A stretch of 39,815 bases of DNA, taken from NCBI GenBank assembly GCA_900315775.1, contig ONAJ01000026.1, positions 1 to 39,815 of the forward strand. Reading direction: 5' to 3'. This document shows positions 32,040 to 39,787 of this stretch, in pieces (the first letter of the stretch is position 1; the number at the start of each line of letters is the position of its first letter). The notes beneath the pieces are model-generated. The model saw only the letters and a program-made list of their open reading frames with translations, did no database searches and had not been told where the DNA came from. The DNA comes from an uncultured Prevotella sp. GTDB taxonomy: Bacteria; Bacteroidota; Bacteroidia; Bacteroidales; Bacteroidaceae. The translations under genes and the position numbers were made by a program.

Positions 32040-33677
32040 ATGAAATATAAATTATCAATTATCGGAAGTCTGGTGTACTGCGCCATTGGTGCAGCCTTCA
32101 CCTCTTGCTACAACGAATATGACGCCCCAGGCGAGACCGTAAAGGACTGGGCGGGCACATCAGAGCGTTTCGTTCCTACTGACGAGAGAGGTTTCACCAC
32201 ATTCTACACCCCATATATGATTAAGCCTACCGACAACGTAGGTGGTATAGGTGACCCAATGCCTTTCTACGATGCAAAGAATAGCGAGTTCAAGGTTCTG
32301 TACCTTCAGGACTACGCAAACAATAAGCCATACTGTTTCCACCCATATTGGGGCTTGAAGACAAAGGACTGCTCAAGCTACGAGTCACTGGGTGAGATAC
32401 TCTCTGTTGGAAGCAACGACTTCCAGCAGGATGCAGCCCTCGGAACAGGTTGCTGCTTCTACAACGAGACTGACGGTCTCTACTACATCTACTATACTGG
32501 CGAGAACGGCAAATGCACTAACCGCCAGGTGGTGATGCGTGCTACTTCGCACGACTTCAAGACGTGGACCCGCGACAACCTGTGGCAGCTCAACGGTCCT
32601 GAGTACGGATATAACGGTTTCGACTTCCGCGACCCACAGATATTCAAGGGCGACGACGGCAAGTTCCACATGGTTATCGCTACTCGTCCTCAGGCTGGCG
32701 GCAACGGCATCTTTGCCGAGTTCGTCTCTGCCGACATGAAGAACTGGGAGAACGCTGGCAGCTTCCCTATGGTGTGGGACCGTTTCTGCGAGTGTCCTGA
32801 CGTATTCAAGATGGGCAACTGGTGGTATCTCGTTTACAGCGAGTCGTTCCAGACCTCTTGGAGCCGTAAGGTTAAGTACATGATGGCTGACTCTTGGGAG
32901 AACCTGAAGAAGTGCTTCAACGACCCGGGTGCCAACTGGCCTAAGGACGGTCGCGAGGGTGTTCTCGACTCACGTGCTTTCTATGCCGGCAAGACAGCCT
33001 CTAACGGTACCGACCGCTACATCTGGGGATGGTGCCCCTATCGTCCTATCGACGACATCGACGCACGCAACATCAACGTAGGTGCTGGCGACGGCAACGA
33101 ACCTAAGTGGGGAGGTGCTCTCGTTTGTCACAAGGTGCTGCAGCACGAAGACGGTACTCTTACCCTTACCGCTGTTCCGTCACTTAACAACAAGTACAAC
33201 AAGCCACAGACTGTCCGCGAGATGGAGAGCAAGGGCTATGCTAACGGCAAGCTCACCGGCGAGGGCGCTTACGTGCTCTACAACCGTCTGGGTTATCACA
33301 ACCACATGAGTTTCACCGTTAAGACTGCCGGCAATACCGACAAGTTCGGTGTTTCGCTGTTCCGCGGCTCAGACTCTAAGAAGTACTACACTATGGTATT
33401 CAACCCTGAGGGCGAAAACGATCGTAAGATTAATATGGAGCAGGAAGGTGCTGAAGGTAAGGGCTTCATCGAGGCTGTTGACAGCTATAAGTTCCAGCGT
33501 CCTACTGACAACGTGTACAACATTGACATCTATACAGACAACTCTGTGTTTGTAATATATGTCAACGACAACATCTGCTACACAATGCGTCTTTATGGCA
33601 TCCAGAAGAACTGCTGGAGTATAAATAATTATGGTGGAGAAATAGAAGTTAGTAATTTAAAGGTTTCTGCCTACTAA
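32040..33677 (+). CDS. Surface lipoprotein glycoside hydrolase family 32 enzyme (divergent; candidate endo-fructanase)
   Basis: Predicted to cut fructan at the cell surface. The 545-residue protein has a lipoprotein signal with Cys23 (AAFTSC) and a five-bladed propeller with the GH32 triad: Asp72 in GIGDPMPFYD (nucleophile, in place of the usual WMNDPNG), Asp198 in FRDPQIF (stabiliser) and Glu251 in CECPDVF (acid/base). The C-terminal part from about 400 is a beta-sandwich (LYNRLGYHNHMSFTVK to WSINNYGGEIEVSNLKVSAY) as in GH32 enzymes. Surface anchoring beside SusCD parallels the endo-levanase BT1760, but the endo mode and the linkage cut are inference. The gene follows the preceding lipoprotein gene by 11 bases, with AGGA ahead of the ATG. 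Confidence 0.8.
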   Translation: MKYKLSIIGSLVYCAIGAAFTSCYNEYDAPGETVKDWAGTSERFVPTDERGFTTFYTPYMIKPTDNVGGIGDPMPFYDAKNSEFKVLYLQDYANNKPYCFHPYWGLKTKDCSSYESLGEILSVGSNDFQQDAALGTGCCFYNETDGLYYIYYTGENGKCTNRQVVMRATSHDFKTWTRDNLWQLNGPEYGYNGFDFRDPQIFKGDDGKFHMVIATRPQAGGNGIFAEFVSADMKNWENAGSFPMVWDRFCECPDVFKMGNWWYLVYSESFQTSWSRKVKYMMADSWENLKKCFNDPGANWPKDGREGVLDSRAFYAGKTASNGTDRYIWGWCPYRPIDDIDARNINVGAGDGNEPKWGGALVCHKVLQHEDGTLTLTAVPSLNNKYNKPQTVREMESKGYANGKLTGEGAYVLYNRLGYHNHMSFTVKTAGNTDKFGVSLFRGSDSKKYYTMVFNPEGENDRKINMEQEGAEGKGFIEAVDSYKFQRPTDNVYNIDIYTDNSVFVIYVNDNICYTMRLYGIQKNCWSINNYGGEIEVSNLKVSAY

Positions 33678-33727
33678 GGTAGGTTGAAGTTTTTGAGAGG
33701 TAAAAAGATTGTTTCAGGATTTTTTTA

Positions 33728-33735
33728 TAACTTTG
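33728..33735 (+). promoter_or_regulatory. Internal promoter of the fructan locus (-7 box)
   Basis: TAACTTTG, 29 bases before the next ATG. TTGTTTCA (33709-33716) just upstream repeats sequence found at the susC control region (25571-25578), so both promoters may respond to the same regulator. It would give a second transcript for the periplasmic GH32, transporter and kinase. Confidence 0.6.
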
Positions 33736-33764
33736 CAGACAGAAGAACAAAATACTAACCTAAA

Positions 33765-35459
33765 ATGAAGAAATATTTATTAGCAATTATCGTTGTGGCA
33801 CTCTCGGCTACCGGCACTATGGCTCAGTCTTTGCAACTCCTGGGCAAGAACCACGCTATGCAGCGCATAGAGGTAAACAGCCGTTACCTGCTTCTGCCTG
33901 TTCAGGAGCGCGAGGACATCGCATCAGTAAAGGTAATGGTGAACAACCAGGAGGTGAAGTCGCTGAACATCCGTCTGGCTGTTGACAAGATTGACTTCTA
34001 CGTACCACTCGAGATAAAAAAGATTACCGACAAGGTGGGTAGCAACAAGGTGCTGCTGGACATCTTCTTTCACGGTGACCGCCGCTATACTGGCGCCATG
34101 AAGGACTTCATCTGCTGGAAGGAGATGAAACAGAGCGACACCTTCGACACCACTAATCGTGAGGCTTTCCGACCCGCCTATCACCACACGCCAGCCTACG
34201 GTTGGATGAACGACCCCAACGGAATGTTCTACAAGGACGGTGTCTATCACCTCTACTATCAGTGGAACCCCTACGGCTCTATGTGGGAGAATATGACTTG
34301 GGGACACTCTACCTCACGCGACCTCATTCACTGGGAGGCACAGCCTACAGCTATAGAGCCCGACGCGCTGGGTACCATATTCAGCGGCTCGGCAGTAGTT
34401 GACAAACCCAACGACCGCGTTGTGGCTTTCTACACCTCGGCAGGCGAGAAGAGTCAGGTGCAGTCGATGGCTATCTCTAAGGACAACGGTAAGACCTTCG
34501 AGAAATACGACGGCAACCCCGTGCTGGTAAGCACCGAGGAGGACTTCCGCGACCCTAAGGCGTTCTGGAACCCTGAGTTGCAGAAGTGGAATCTTATCCT
34601 TGCTGTAGGACAGGAGATGCACATCTACTCTTCGTCGAACCTCAAGGACTGGACCTTCGAGAGCTCTTTCGGCAAGGGCTACGGTTGTCACGACGGCGTT
34701 TGGGAGTGTCCTGACCTCGTAAAGCTGCAGGTTCGCGGCACCGACAAACAGAAGTGGATGCTCATCTGTAACATCAACCCTGGCGGTCCTTACGGCGGCT
34801 CTGCAACACAGTATTTCATTGGCGACTTCGACGGTCATAAGTTCACCTGCGACCATAAAGACACCCGCTGGATGGACTACGGCAAGGACCACTATGCGGC
34901 AGTAACTTTCGACAACGCTCCCGACGGTCGCCACATCATCCTCGCGTGGATGTCTAACTGGCAGTATGCCAACCAGGTGCCCACAAAGCAGTTCCGCTCG
35001 GCAAACAGCATACCGCGCGACCTCGACCTCTTTGAATATAACGGCAACATCTACTGCGGAGTAACTCCTTCCAAGGAACTCCTCACCCTTCGCGACAAAG
35101 TGGTAAAGAACGTACCCAGAACGGGCGAGATAGTTGTCGATACTAAGGGCTCGTGCGAAGTGGTGCTGTCAAACCACTTAGGCGAACAGGTAGTGATGAA
35201 GTACGACGCTGCAGCAAAGACCTTCAGCATGGACCGCACACGTAGCTATGCCAGCTTCAGCGAGGCATTCCCCTGCGTAACCACAGCACCCGTTTACGGT
35301 AATATGAAGCAGATGCGCATATTCCTGGACAACAGCAGCATAGAGGTCTTCGACGCAGAAGGTCGTATGGCTATGACAAACCTCGTATTCCCTACAGAAC
35401 CGTATAACAAGATTTCTGTCAAGGGCGCGAAAGCAACAATCTATAACTTTAAAAAGTAA
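33765..35459 (+). CDS. Periplasmic glycoside hydrolase family 32 fructanase (DUF4980 N-terminal domain)
   Basis: Predicted exo-acting levanase/inulinase or invertase releasing fructose from imported oligosaccharides. The 564-residue protein has a cleavable signal peptide (ATGTMAQ, about residue 20) with no lipobox, so it is probably periplasmic. It has an N-terminal beta domain of the DUF4980 type (about 21-125) and a canonical GH32 propeller with Asp150 (WMNDPNG), Asp263 (FRDPKAF) and Glu314 (WECPDLV). A C-terminal beta-sandwich follows, with FLDNSSIEVFDAEG typical of GH32. It is transcribed from its own promoter and followed 12 bases later by the transporter gene. Confidence 0.93.
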   Translation: MKKYLLAIIVVALSATGTMAQSLQLLGKNHAMQRIEVNSRYLLLPVQEREDIASVKVMVNNQEVKSLNIRLAVDKIDFYVPLEIKKITDKVGSNKVLLDIFFHGDRRYTGAMKDFICWKEMKQSDTFDTTNREAFRPAYHHTPAYGWMNDPNGMFYKDGVYHLYYQWNPYGSMWENMTWGHSTSRDLIHWEAQPTAIEPDALGTIFSGSAVVDKPNDRVVAFYTSAGEKSQVQSMAISKDNGKTFEKYDGNPVLVSTEEDFRDPKAFWNPELQKWNLILAVGQEMHIYSSSNLKDWTFESSFGKGYGCHDGVWECPDLVKLQVRGTDKQKWMLICNINPGGPYGGSATQYFIGDFDGHKFTCDHKDTRWMDYGKDHYAAVTFDNAPDGRHIILAWMSNWQYANQVPTKQFRSANSIPRDLDLFEYNGNIYCGVTPSKELLTLRDKVVKNVPRTGEIVVDTKGSCEVVLSNHLGEQVVMKYDAAAKTFSMDRTRSYASFSEAFPCVTTAPVYGNMKQMRIFLDNSSIEVFDAEGRMAMTNLVFPTEPYNKISVKGAKATIYNFKK

Positions 35460-35471
35460 CCTACCAAGTAT

Positions 35472-36626
35472 ATGAAAACAAATAAACTGGCTATAATCCC
35501 CGTAATGCTCTGCTTCTTCTGCATGGGTTTTGTAGATTTAGTGGGCATTGCCTCAAACTATGTCAAGGAAGACCTTGGACTTTCTGACTCAGTAGCTAAC
35601 GTCTTCCCGTCGTTGGTATTCTTCTGGTTCCTCATCTTCAGCGTTCCTACCGGTATGCTGATGAACAAGATAGGTCGTAAGAAGACCGTACTGCTGTCGC
35701 TCCTGGTGACGGTAGTGTCACTGTTCCTGCCGCTCCTTGGCGAGAGCTTCGCAGTAATGCTGATAGCCTTCTCGCTGTTAGGCATCGGCAACGCACTCAT
35801 GCAGACATCGCTTAACCCGCTGGTATCTACCGTTATGGGTGGCGGCAACTTAGCCTCAACACTCACCTTCGGACAGTTTATCAAGGCTATAGCATCGTTC
35901 TCTGCACCCTATCTGGCTATGTGGGGAGCAACACAGGTCATCCCCTCTTTCGGCTACGACTGGAAGGTGCTCTTCGCCATATTCTTTGTCGTTGGCGCCT
36001 GCTCCACACTGTGGCTTGCCGCAACACCTATCGACGAAGCACCTATCGAGGGTAAGCCCTCCACTTTCGTTGAGTGCATAAAACTCTTAGGCACCCCCAT
36101 CGTGCTACTCTCGTTCTTCGGCATCATGTGTCATGTGGGCATCGACGTGGGTACTAACACCACAGCTCCGAAGATACTCATCGAGCGCCTGGGAATGTCG
36201 CTCAACGACGCCGCCTTTGCTACGTCGCTGTACTTCATCTTCCGTACCATAGGCTGTCTTACGGGCTCCTTCTTCCTCCGTCTGCTTAAGATGCGCACAT
36301 TCTTCATCATCTCTGTCATCATGATGGCTCTGTCAATGATAGGCATGTACGTCGGCGACGAAGCTTGGGAGCTTTACGTTGCTATCGCCCTCGTGGGTTA
36401 CGGCAACTCTAACGTCTTCTCTATGTGCTTTGCTACAGCTCTTGAAGCAATGCCGCAGAAGCAGAACGAGGTTAGCGGACTTATGATTATGGGACTCTTC
36501 GGCGGTACCATCTTCCCACTCCTCATGGGCTTCATGAGCGATGCTATGGGACAGGGTGGCGCAGTCCTGGTAATGGCGGTAGGCGTTATCTACCTGTTTA
36601 CTTACATCAAACAGTTGAACAAATAA
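35472..36626 (+). CDS. Sugar MFS transporter, probable fructose permease (FucP-like)
   Basis: An inner-membrane major facilitator that probably carries fructose from periplasm to cytoplasm. The 384-residue protein has about 12 hydrophobic segments; GMLMNKIGRKKTVLLSLL is the MFS loop 2-3 signature and GIGNALMQTSLNPLVSTVMG recalls the FucP/sugar:proton symporter subfamily. Substrate is inferred from position between a GH32 enzyme and a fructokinase, as for BT1758. It is slightly shorter than FucP (about 440). It lies 12 bases after the GH32 gene and 24 bases before the kinase gene. Confidence 0.88.
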   Translation: MKTNKLAIIPVMLCFFCMGFVDLVGIASNYVKEDLGLSDSVANVFPSLVFFWFLIFSVPTGMLMNKIGRKKTVLLSLLVTVVSLFLPLLGESFAVMLIAFSLLGIGNALMQTSLNPLVSTVMGGGNLASTLTFGQFIKAIASFSAPYLAMWGATQVIPSFGYDWKVLFAIFFVVGACSTLWLAATPIDEAPIEGKPSTFVECIKLLGTPIVLLSFFGIMCHVGIDVGTNTTAPKILIERLGMSLNDAAFATSLYFIFRTIGCLTGSFFLRLLKMRTFFIISVIMMALSMIGMYVGDEAWELYVAIALVGYGNSNVFSMCFATALEAMPQKQNEVSGLMIMGLFGGTIFPLLMGFMSDAMGQGGAVLVMAVGVIYLFTYIKQLNK

Positions 36627-36650
36627 TTACTAATACCTAAATAAATTATT

Positions 36651-37532
36651 ATGGAAAAGAGATATATCGTTGGTCTTGGTGAGGCACTGTGGGACGTGCT
36701 TCCGGAAGGCAAGAAACTTGGTGGCGCACCAGCAAACTTCGCATACCACGCAGGACAGTTCCTCGGAGAGGAGAACACGCTGGCTATCAGCGCACTGGGA
36801 CAGGACAAACTGGCGGAAGAGACCATTGACTCACTCAAAGAGCACAAACTTAACTACCTTATGCCTCAGGTGCCCTACCCCACAGGAACCGTTCAGGTTA
36901 CTCTCGACGAACAGGGCATACCAACCTACGACATCAAGGAGAACGTGGCTTGGGACAACATCCCTCTCACCGACGACATCGAGAAGGTGGCACGCAACTG
37001 TCGTGCCGTATGTTTCGGCTCGTTGGCACAGCGTAACGTCGTGTCACGCGAGACAATATACAAGTTCCTCGACCACACCCCCGCCGACTGCGTGAAGATT
37101 TTCGACATCAACCTGCGTCAGCAGTTCTACTCCAAGGAAGTCATCAAGGAATCGCTGCGTCGTTGCAACATCCTTAAGATCAACGACGAGGAGCTTGTCC
37201 TCATAGGGCGTATGTTCGACTACCCAGGACTCGATATGGAGAATAAGTGCTGGCTCATCCTGGGCAAGTACAACCTTGACATGCTGGTACTCACCTGCGG
37301 CACCAACGGCTCTTACGTCTTCACACCGGGCGCTATGTCGTTCCGCGAGACTCCTAAGGTAGCTGTTGCCGACACCGTTGGCGCTGGCGACTCCTTCACG
37401 GGTTCTTTCTGTGCCGCCATCCTTGCGGGCAAACCCGTTTCCGAGGCTCATCGCATTGCTGTCGATGTAAGCGCATACGTTTGTACACAGAACGGTGCTA
37501 TGCCGACACTTCCCCCTGAATTATTAAAGTAG
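36651..37532 (+). CDS. Fructokinase, PfkB/ribokinase family
   Basis: Phosphorylates incoming fructose with ATP, probably to fructose 6-phosphate. The 293-residue protein opens with IVGLGEALWDVLPEGKKLGGAPANFAYH, the substrate-binding PfkB signature 1, and carries DTVGAGDSFTGSF near residues 241-253, signature 2, with Asp247 as the catalytic base. The GEALWDVLP start is typical of bacterial fructokinases within this family. It ends the fructan locus and corresponds to BT1757. The stop is followed by 19 bases before the next gene, so some read-through is likely. Confidence 0.92.
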   Translation: MEKRYIVGLGEALWDVLPEGKKLGGAPANFAYHAGQFLGEENTLAISALGQDKLAEETIDSLKEHKLNYLMPQVPYPTGTVQVTLDEQGIPTYDIKENVAWDNIPLTDDIEKVARNCRAVCFGSLAQRNVVSRETIYKFLDHTPADCVKIFDINLRQQFYSKEVIKESLRRCNILKINDEELVLIGRMFDYPGLDMENKCWLILGKYNLDMLVLTCGTNGSYVFTPGAMSFRETPKVAVADTVGAGDSFTGSFCAAILAGKPVSEAHRIAVDVSAYVCTQNGAMPTLPPELLK

Positions 37533-37551
37533 ATACATAATTCTGTTAAAA

Positions 37552-38034
37552 TTGAAAAATGCCCGATACCACCTGCTCACAGAACAGATAAGCGCACTTA
37601 TCGACGGCGAAGACGACCTCATAGCAGTTATGAGCAACGTCTGCGCAGCCATCCACGAAACGATGGGGTTCTTCTGGACAGGCTTCTACAGAGTCGTTGG
37701 CGAAGAGCTCGTCTTAGGACCCTTCCAGGGTCCTGTGGCGTGTATGCACATAGCCTACGGACGCGGTGTCTGTGGCACAGCGTGGAAAGAGCAGCGCACC
37801 ATCGTAGTTCCCGACGTAGAACAGTTCCCAGGCCACATAGCCTGCAGCAGTCTCTCGCGCTCCGAAATCGTGGTGCCGCTCCTCTCCCCCACCAACCAGG
37901 TTGTTGCCGTCCTCGACATCGACAGCCGCGAACTCGCCGCCTTCGACGATACAGACAAGGAGTATCTGGAGCACATCTGTAACATCATTACCTCCAAATG
38001 TATGGATATTAGCACAAAATGTAAGCAAAAATAA
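37552..38034 (+). CDS. msrC: Free methionine-(R)-sulfoxide reductase (GAF domain)
   Basis: Reduces free methionine-R-sulfoxide with thioredoxin. The 160-residue GAF protein carries Cys64, Cys74 and Cys98; the 10- and 24-residue spacings equal those of Cys84/94/118 in E. coli fRMsr. GRGVCGTAW and HIACSSLSRSEIVVPL are family motifs, and VAVLDIDS near residues 118-125 is also conserved. There is no ATG start in frame; TTG at 37552 is the best candidate, since homologues begin close to here and the nearest ATG (37560) is in another frame. No relation to fructan use is apparent. Confidence 0.88.
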   Translation: MKNARYHLLTEQISALIDGEDDLIAVMSNVCAAIHETMGFFWTGFYRVVGEELVLGPFQGPVACMHIAYGRGVCGTAWKEQRTIVVPDVEQFPGHIACSSLSRSEIVVPLLSPTNQVVAVLDIDSRELAAFDDTDKEYLEHICNIITSKCMDISTKCKQK

Positions 38035-38076
38035 AGAAAAAAACAACAAATTATCGTTTGTTCTAATTTTTATGTG

Positions 38077-38084
38077 TAATTTTG
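38077..38084 (+). promoter_or_regulatory. -7 box of asd
   Basis: TAATTTTG, 38 bases before the ATG. A TTTG at 38057-38060 is only 16 bases upstream, shorter than the usual -33 spacing. Confidence 0.5.
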
Positions 38085-38122
38085 CAGCCATATTTTTAAG
38101 GTAACAAGAAAAAAACAGAATT

Positions 38123-39130
38123 ATGAAAGTAGCTATTGTGGGCGCCAGTGGCGCAGTAGGTCAAGAACTCCTACGCATCTTAGACGAACGTAACTTCCCC
38201 GTTGACGAACTCCTGCTGTTCGGTTCCGAACGCTCTGCAGGACGTAGATACACCTTCCGCGGTAAGGACGTTGAAGTAAAGCTCCTTCAGCATAACGACG
38301 ACTTCAAGGGTGTTGACATAGCATTCACCAGCGCAGGAGCAGGCACCAGCAAGGAGTTTGCGGAGACCATCACCAAGTACGGTGCCGTGATGATCGACAA
38401 CTCCAGCGCCTTCCGTATGGACAGCGACGTGCCCCTCGTCGTTCCCGAGTGCAACGCCGAAGATGCCCTCAACCGTCCTCGTGGCATCATTGCCAACCCT
38501 AACTGCACCACCATCATGATGGTTGTCGTTCTGCAGCCACTCGAGAAAATCTCGCACATCAAGCGCATCCACGTAGCAAGCTATCAGAGCGCTTCAGGCG
38601 CAGGAGCAGCAGCTATGGCGGAACTGCAACAGCAGTACAAGGAAATGGTAGAGACCGGCGAGGTAAAGACCATCAAGAAGTTCGCCCACCAGCTGGCATA
38701 TAACGTCATCCCTCAGATTGACGTCTTCCAGCCCAACGGCTACACCAAGGAAGAGATGAAGATGTACAACGAGACACAGAAGATTATGCATACCGACGCC
38801 AAGTGCTCCGCAATGTGTGTCCGTGTCAGCTCACTCCGCAGCCACTCCGAATCAGTATGGATTGAGACCGAGCGTCCCATCAGCGTCGAGGAAGCCCAGA
38901 AGGCTATCGCCGCAGCACCAGGCTGCCAACTCGTTGACGACCCCGCCAACCTCGTTTACCCTATGCCTTTAGAAACAGCAGGCAAGGACAACGTCTTCGT
39001 AGGTCGTGTACGTAAAGACCTCGCCGACGACAACGGACTCACCTTCTGGCTCTCAGGCGACCAAATCCGTAAGGGTGCCGCCCTCAACGCAGTACAAATC
39101 GCCGAGTACCTCGTCTCAGTAGGGAAATAA
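38123..39130 (+). CDS. asd: Aspartate-semialdehyde dehydrogenase
   Basis: Reduces beta-aspartyl phosphate to aspartate semialdehyde with NADPH, the branch point to lysine/diaminopimelate, threonine and methionine. The 335-residue protein has the nucleotide-binding start [18 protein letters not shown], Cys128 in NPNCTTIMM as the nucleophile, [13 protein letters not shown] in the substrate region, and [15 protein letters not shown] with the active-site histidine. Its length is standard. It has its own promoter and a terminator 25 bases after the stop. Confidence 0.96.
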   Translation: MKVAIVGASGAVGQELLRILDERNFPVDELLLFGSERSAGRRYTFRGKDVEVKLLQHNDDFKGVDIAFTSAGAGTSKEFAETITKYGAVMIDNSSAFRMDSDVPLVVPECNAEDALNRPRGIIANPNCTTIMMVVVLQPLEKISHIKRIHVASYQSASGAGAAAMAELQQQYKEMVETGEVKTIKKFAHQLAYNVIPQIDVFQPNGYTKEEMKMYNETQKIMHTDAKCSAMCVRVSSLRSHSESVWIETERPISVEEAQKAIAAAPGCQLVDDPANLVYPMPLETAGKDNVFVGRVRKDLADDNGLTFWLSGDQIRKGAALNAVQIAEYLVSVGK

Positions 39131-39155
39131 GAAGATTATTAATATCCAGAATAAT

Positions 39156-39183
39156 AAGCCCCTCCAACCGGAGAGGCTTTTTC
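39156..39183. terminator. Terminator of asd, probably bidirectional
   Basis: AAGCCCCTCC (39156-39165) and GGAGAGGCTT (39170-39179) pair around AACC with two imperfect positions, followed by TTTTTC on the plus strand. On the other strand it starts two bases after the microprotein stop codon. Confidence 0.8.
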
Positions 39184-39184
39184 T

Positions 39185-39298
39185 TTAGATGTATATGGGT
39201 CCGTGACCCATACACGATGTCGTTCCCAATGCAGTCAGTGCTGCCGTCAATACAGATATCACCACCTGTATAATCGTCTTCCATGTATTCTTTTTCAT
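39185..39298 (-). CDS. Smalltalk-type microprotein, 37 residues
   Basis: The ORF reads MKKNTWKTIIQVVISVLTAA and then LTALGTTSCMGHGPIYI. The KKNTWK start, the single hydrophobic helix (about residues 8-26) and the LG-TTSCM end match the short Bacteroidales family annotated as smalltalk protein, whose function is unknown. The Cys at 29 is in a lipobox-like setting (GTTSC), so it could be a tiny lipoprotein or a membrane peptide. In other genomes, as I recall, such genes often lie near mobile or HU-like genes; none are seen here. The nearest promoter-like box is 240 bases upstream at 39536-39543. Confidence 0.75.
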   Translation of the reverse strand: MKKNTWKTIIQVVISVLTAALTALGTTSCMGHGPIYI

Positions 39299-39320
39299 AG
39301 CGTAATTTTTGGGTTAAAAA

Positions 39321-39418
39321 TTAGTGGTTAGGGGTTAGAGGTTAGGGGTTAGGGGTTTTTTAGTGGTTAGGGGTTAGAGGTTTTTTAGTGGTTAGGGGTT
39401 AGGGGTTAGTGGTTAGAG
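39321..39418. repeat. Telomere-like GGGGTTAG/GGTTAG degenerate tandem repeat
   Basis: About a dozen irregular units of GGTTAG, GGGGTTAG and AGAGGTTAG, interrupted twice by TTTTTTAGT. Several G4 runs are close enough together to allow a G-quadruplex on the plus strand. Confidence 0.85.
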
Positions 39419-39442
39419 AATAGTACTGAGCGCTTCTGAACT

Positions 39443-39460
39443 CCCCTCCCTTTGGAGGGG
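39443..39460 (+). repeat. CCCCTCC/GGAGGGG hairpin
   Basis: Seven-bp perfect stem, CTTT loop, followed by TTGGGGGAGGCTTTTT. It resembles both the asd terminator and the C/G hairpins at 5020-5110. Confidence 0.7.
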
Positions 39461-39475
39461 TTGGGGGAGGCTTTT

Positions 39476-39506
39476 TCTCTCCTCTCTCCTCACTCCTCTC
39501 TCCTCT
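39476..39506. repeat. Purine-rich repeat, copy 3
   Basis: CTCTCCTCTCTCCTCACTCC-type tract on the plus strand, the same element as at 14666-14729 and 22428-22462. Confidence 0.8.
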
Positions 39507-39507
39507 A

Positions 39508-39543
39508 AGATTTCTCGCGCTCGAGAAATCTATTGCAAATTTA
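39508..39543 (-). promoter_or_regulatory. Leftward -7 box with an adjacent 10-bp hairpin
   Basis: Minus-strand TAAATTTG (39543-39536) fits TAnnTTTG. Directly downstream, AGATTTCTCG (39508-39517) and CGAGAAATCT (39522-39531) form a perfect stem with a four-base loop at the expected transcript start. The only leftward gene within reach is the microprotein. Confidence 0.45.
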
Positions 39544-39616
39544 CGAATAAAATCCCATACTTGTATAATTCTGATACCTTGCACTGAAACTTTTTCTCAA
39601 CCCGCCTAATCAGATG

Positions 39617-39657
39617 TGTAAGTAGGCTACTTACTGCGTGTAAGTAGCCTACTTACT
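39617..39657. repeat. Paired 17-bp palindromic repeats, 22-bp period
   Basis: GTAAGTAGGCTACTTAC (39618-39634) and GTAAGTAGCCTACTTAC (39640-39656) differ only at the central base, and each is the reverse complement of the other. Flanking T residues are shared, so the repeat unit is TGTAAGTAGnCTACTTACT. The spacing is about two helical turns, as for a pair of dimer operators. Confidence 0.9.
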
Positions 39658-39696
39658 CGCATTGACGCACTGTAGTACAATTCCAGGTAAGGCACT

Positions 39697-39776
39697 TCAC
39701 CCTTCAGGTGTTAATATGTTAATATGTTAATATGTTAATTTCAATGTTTTATTAACACCAAAAAGGGGTGAAATAT
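39697..39776. repeat. GTTAATAT tandem array within an imperfect inverted repeat
   Basis: GTTAATAT is repeated 3.9 times at 39710-39740. The flanks TTCACCCTTCAGGTGTTAAT (left) and ATTAACACCAAAAAGGGGTG followed by AA (right) are imperfect inverted repeats, so the array would lie in the loop and upper stem of a large hairpin. Confidence 0.75.
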
Positions 39777-39787
39777 GTCAATCTTGA

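Noticed and set aside
39399-39584. Minus-strand ORF of 61 codons
   Set aside because: Most of it is translation of the purine-rich and GGAGGGG repeats (RGERSEERGEKKPPPTPPKG), with no independent support.
39617-39657. CRISPR-like repeat pair
   Set aside because: Only two units, spacer of five bases, each unit fully palindromic, and no cas genes nearby.
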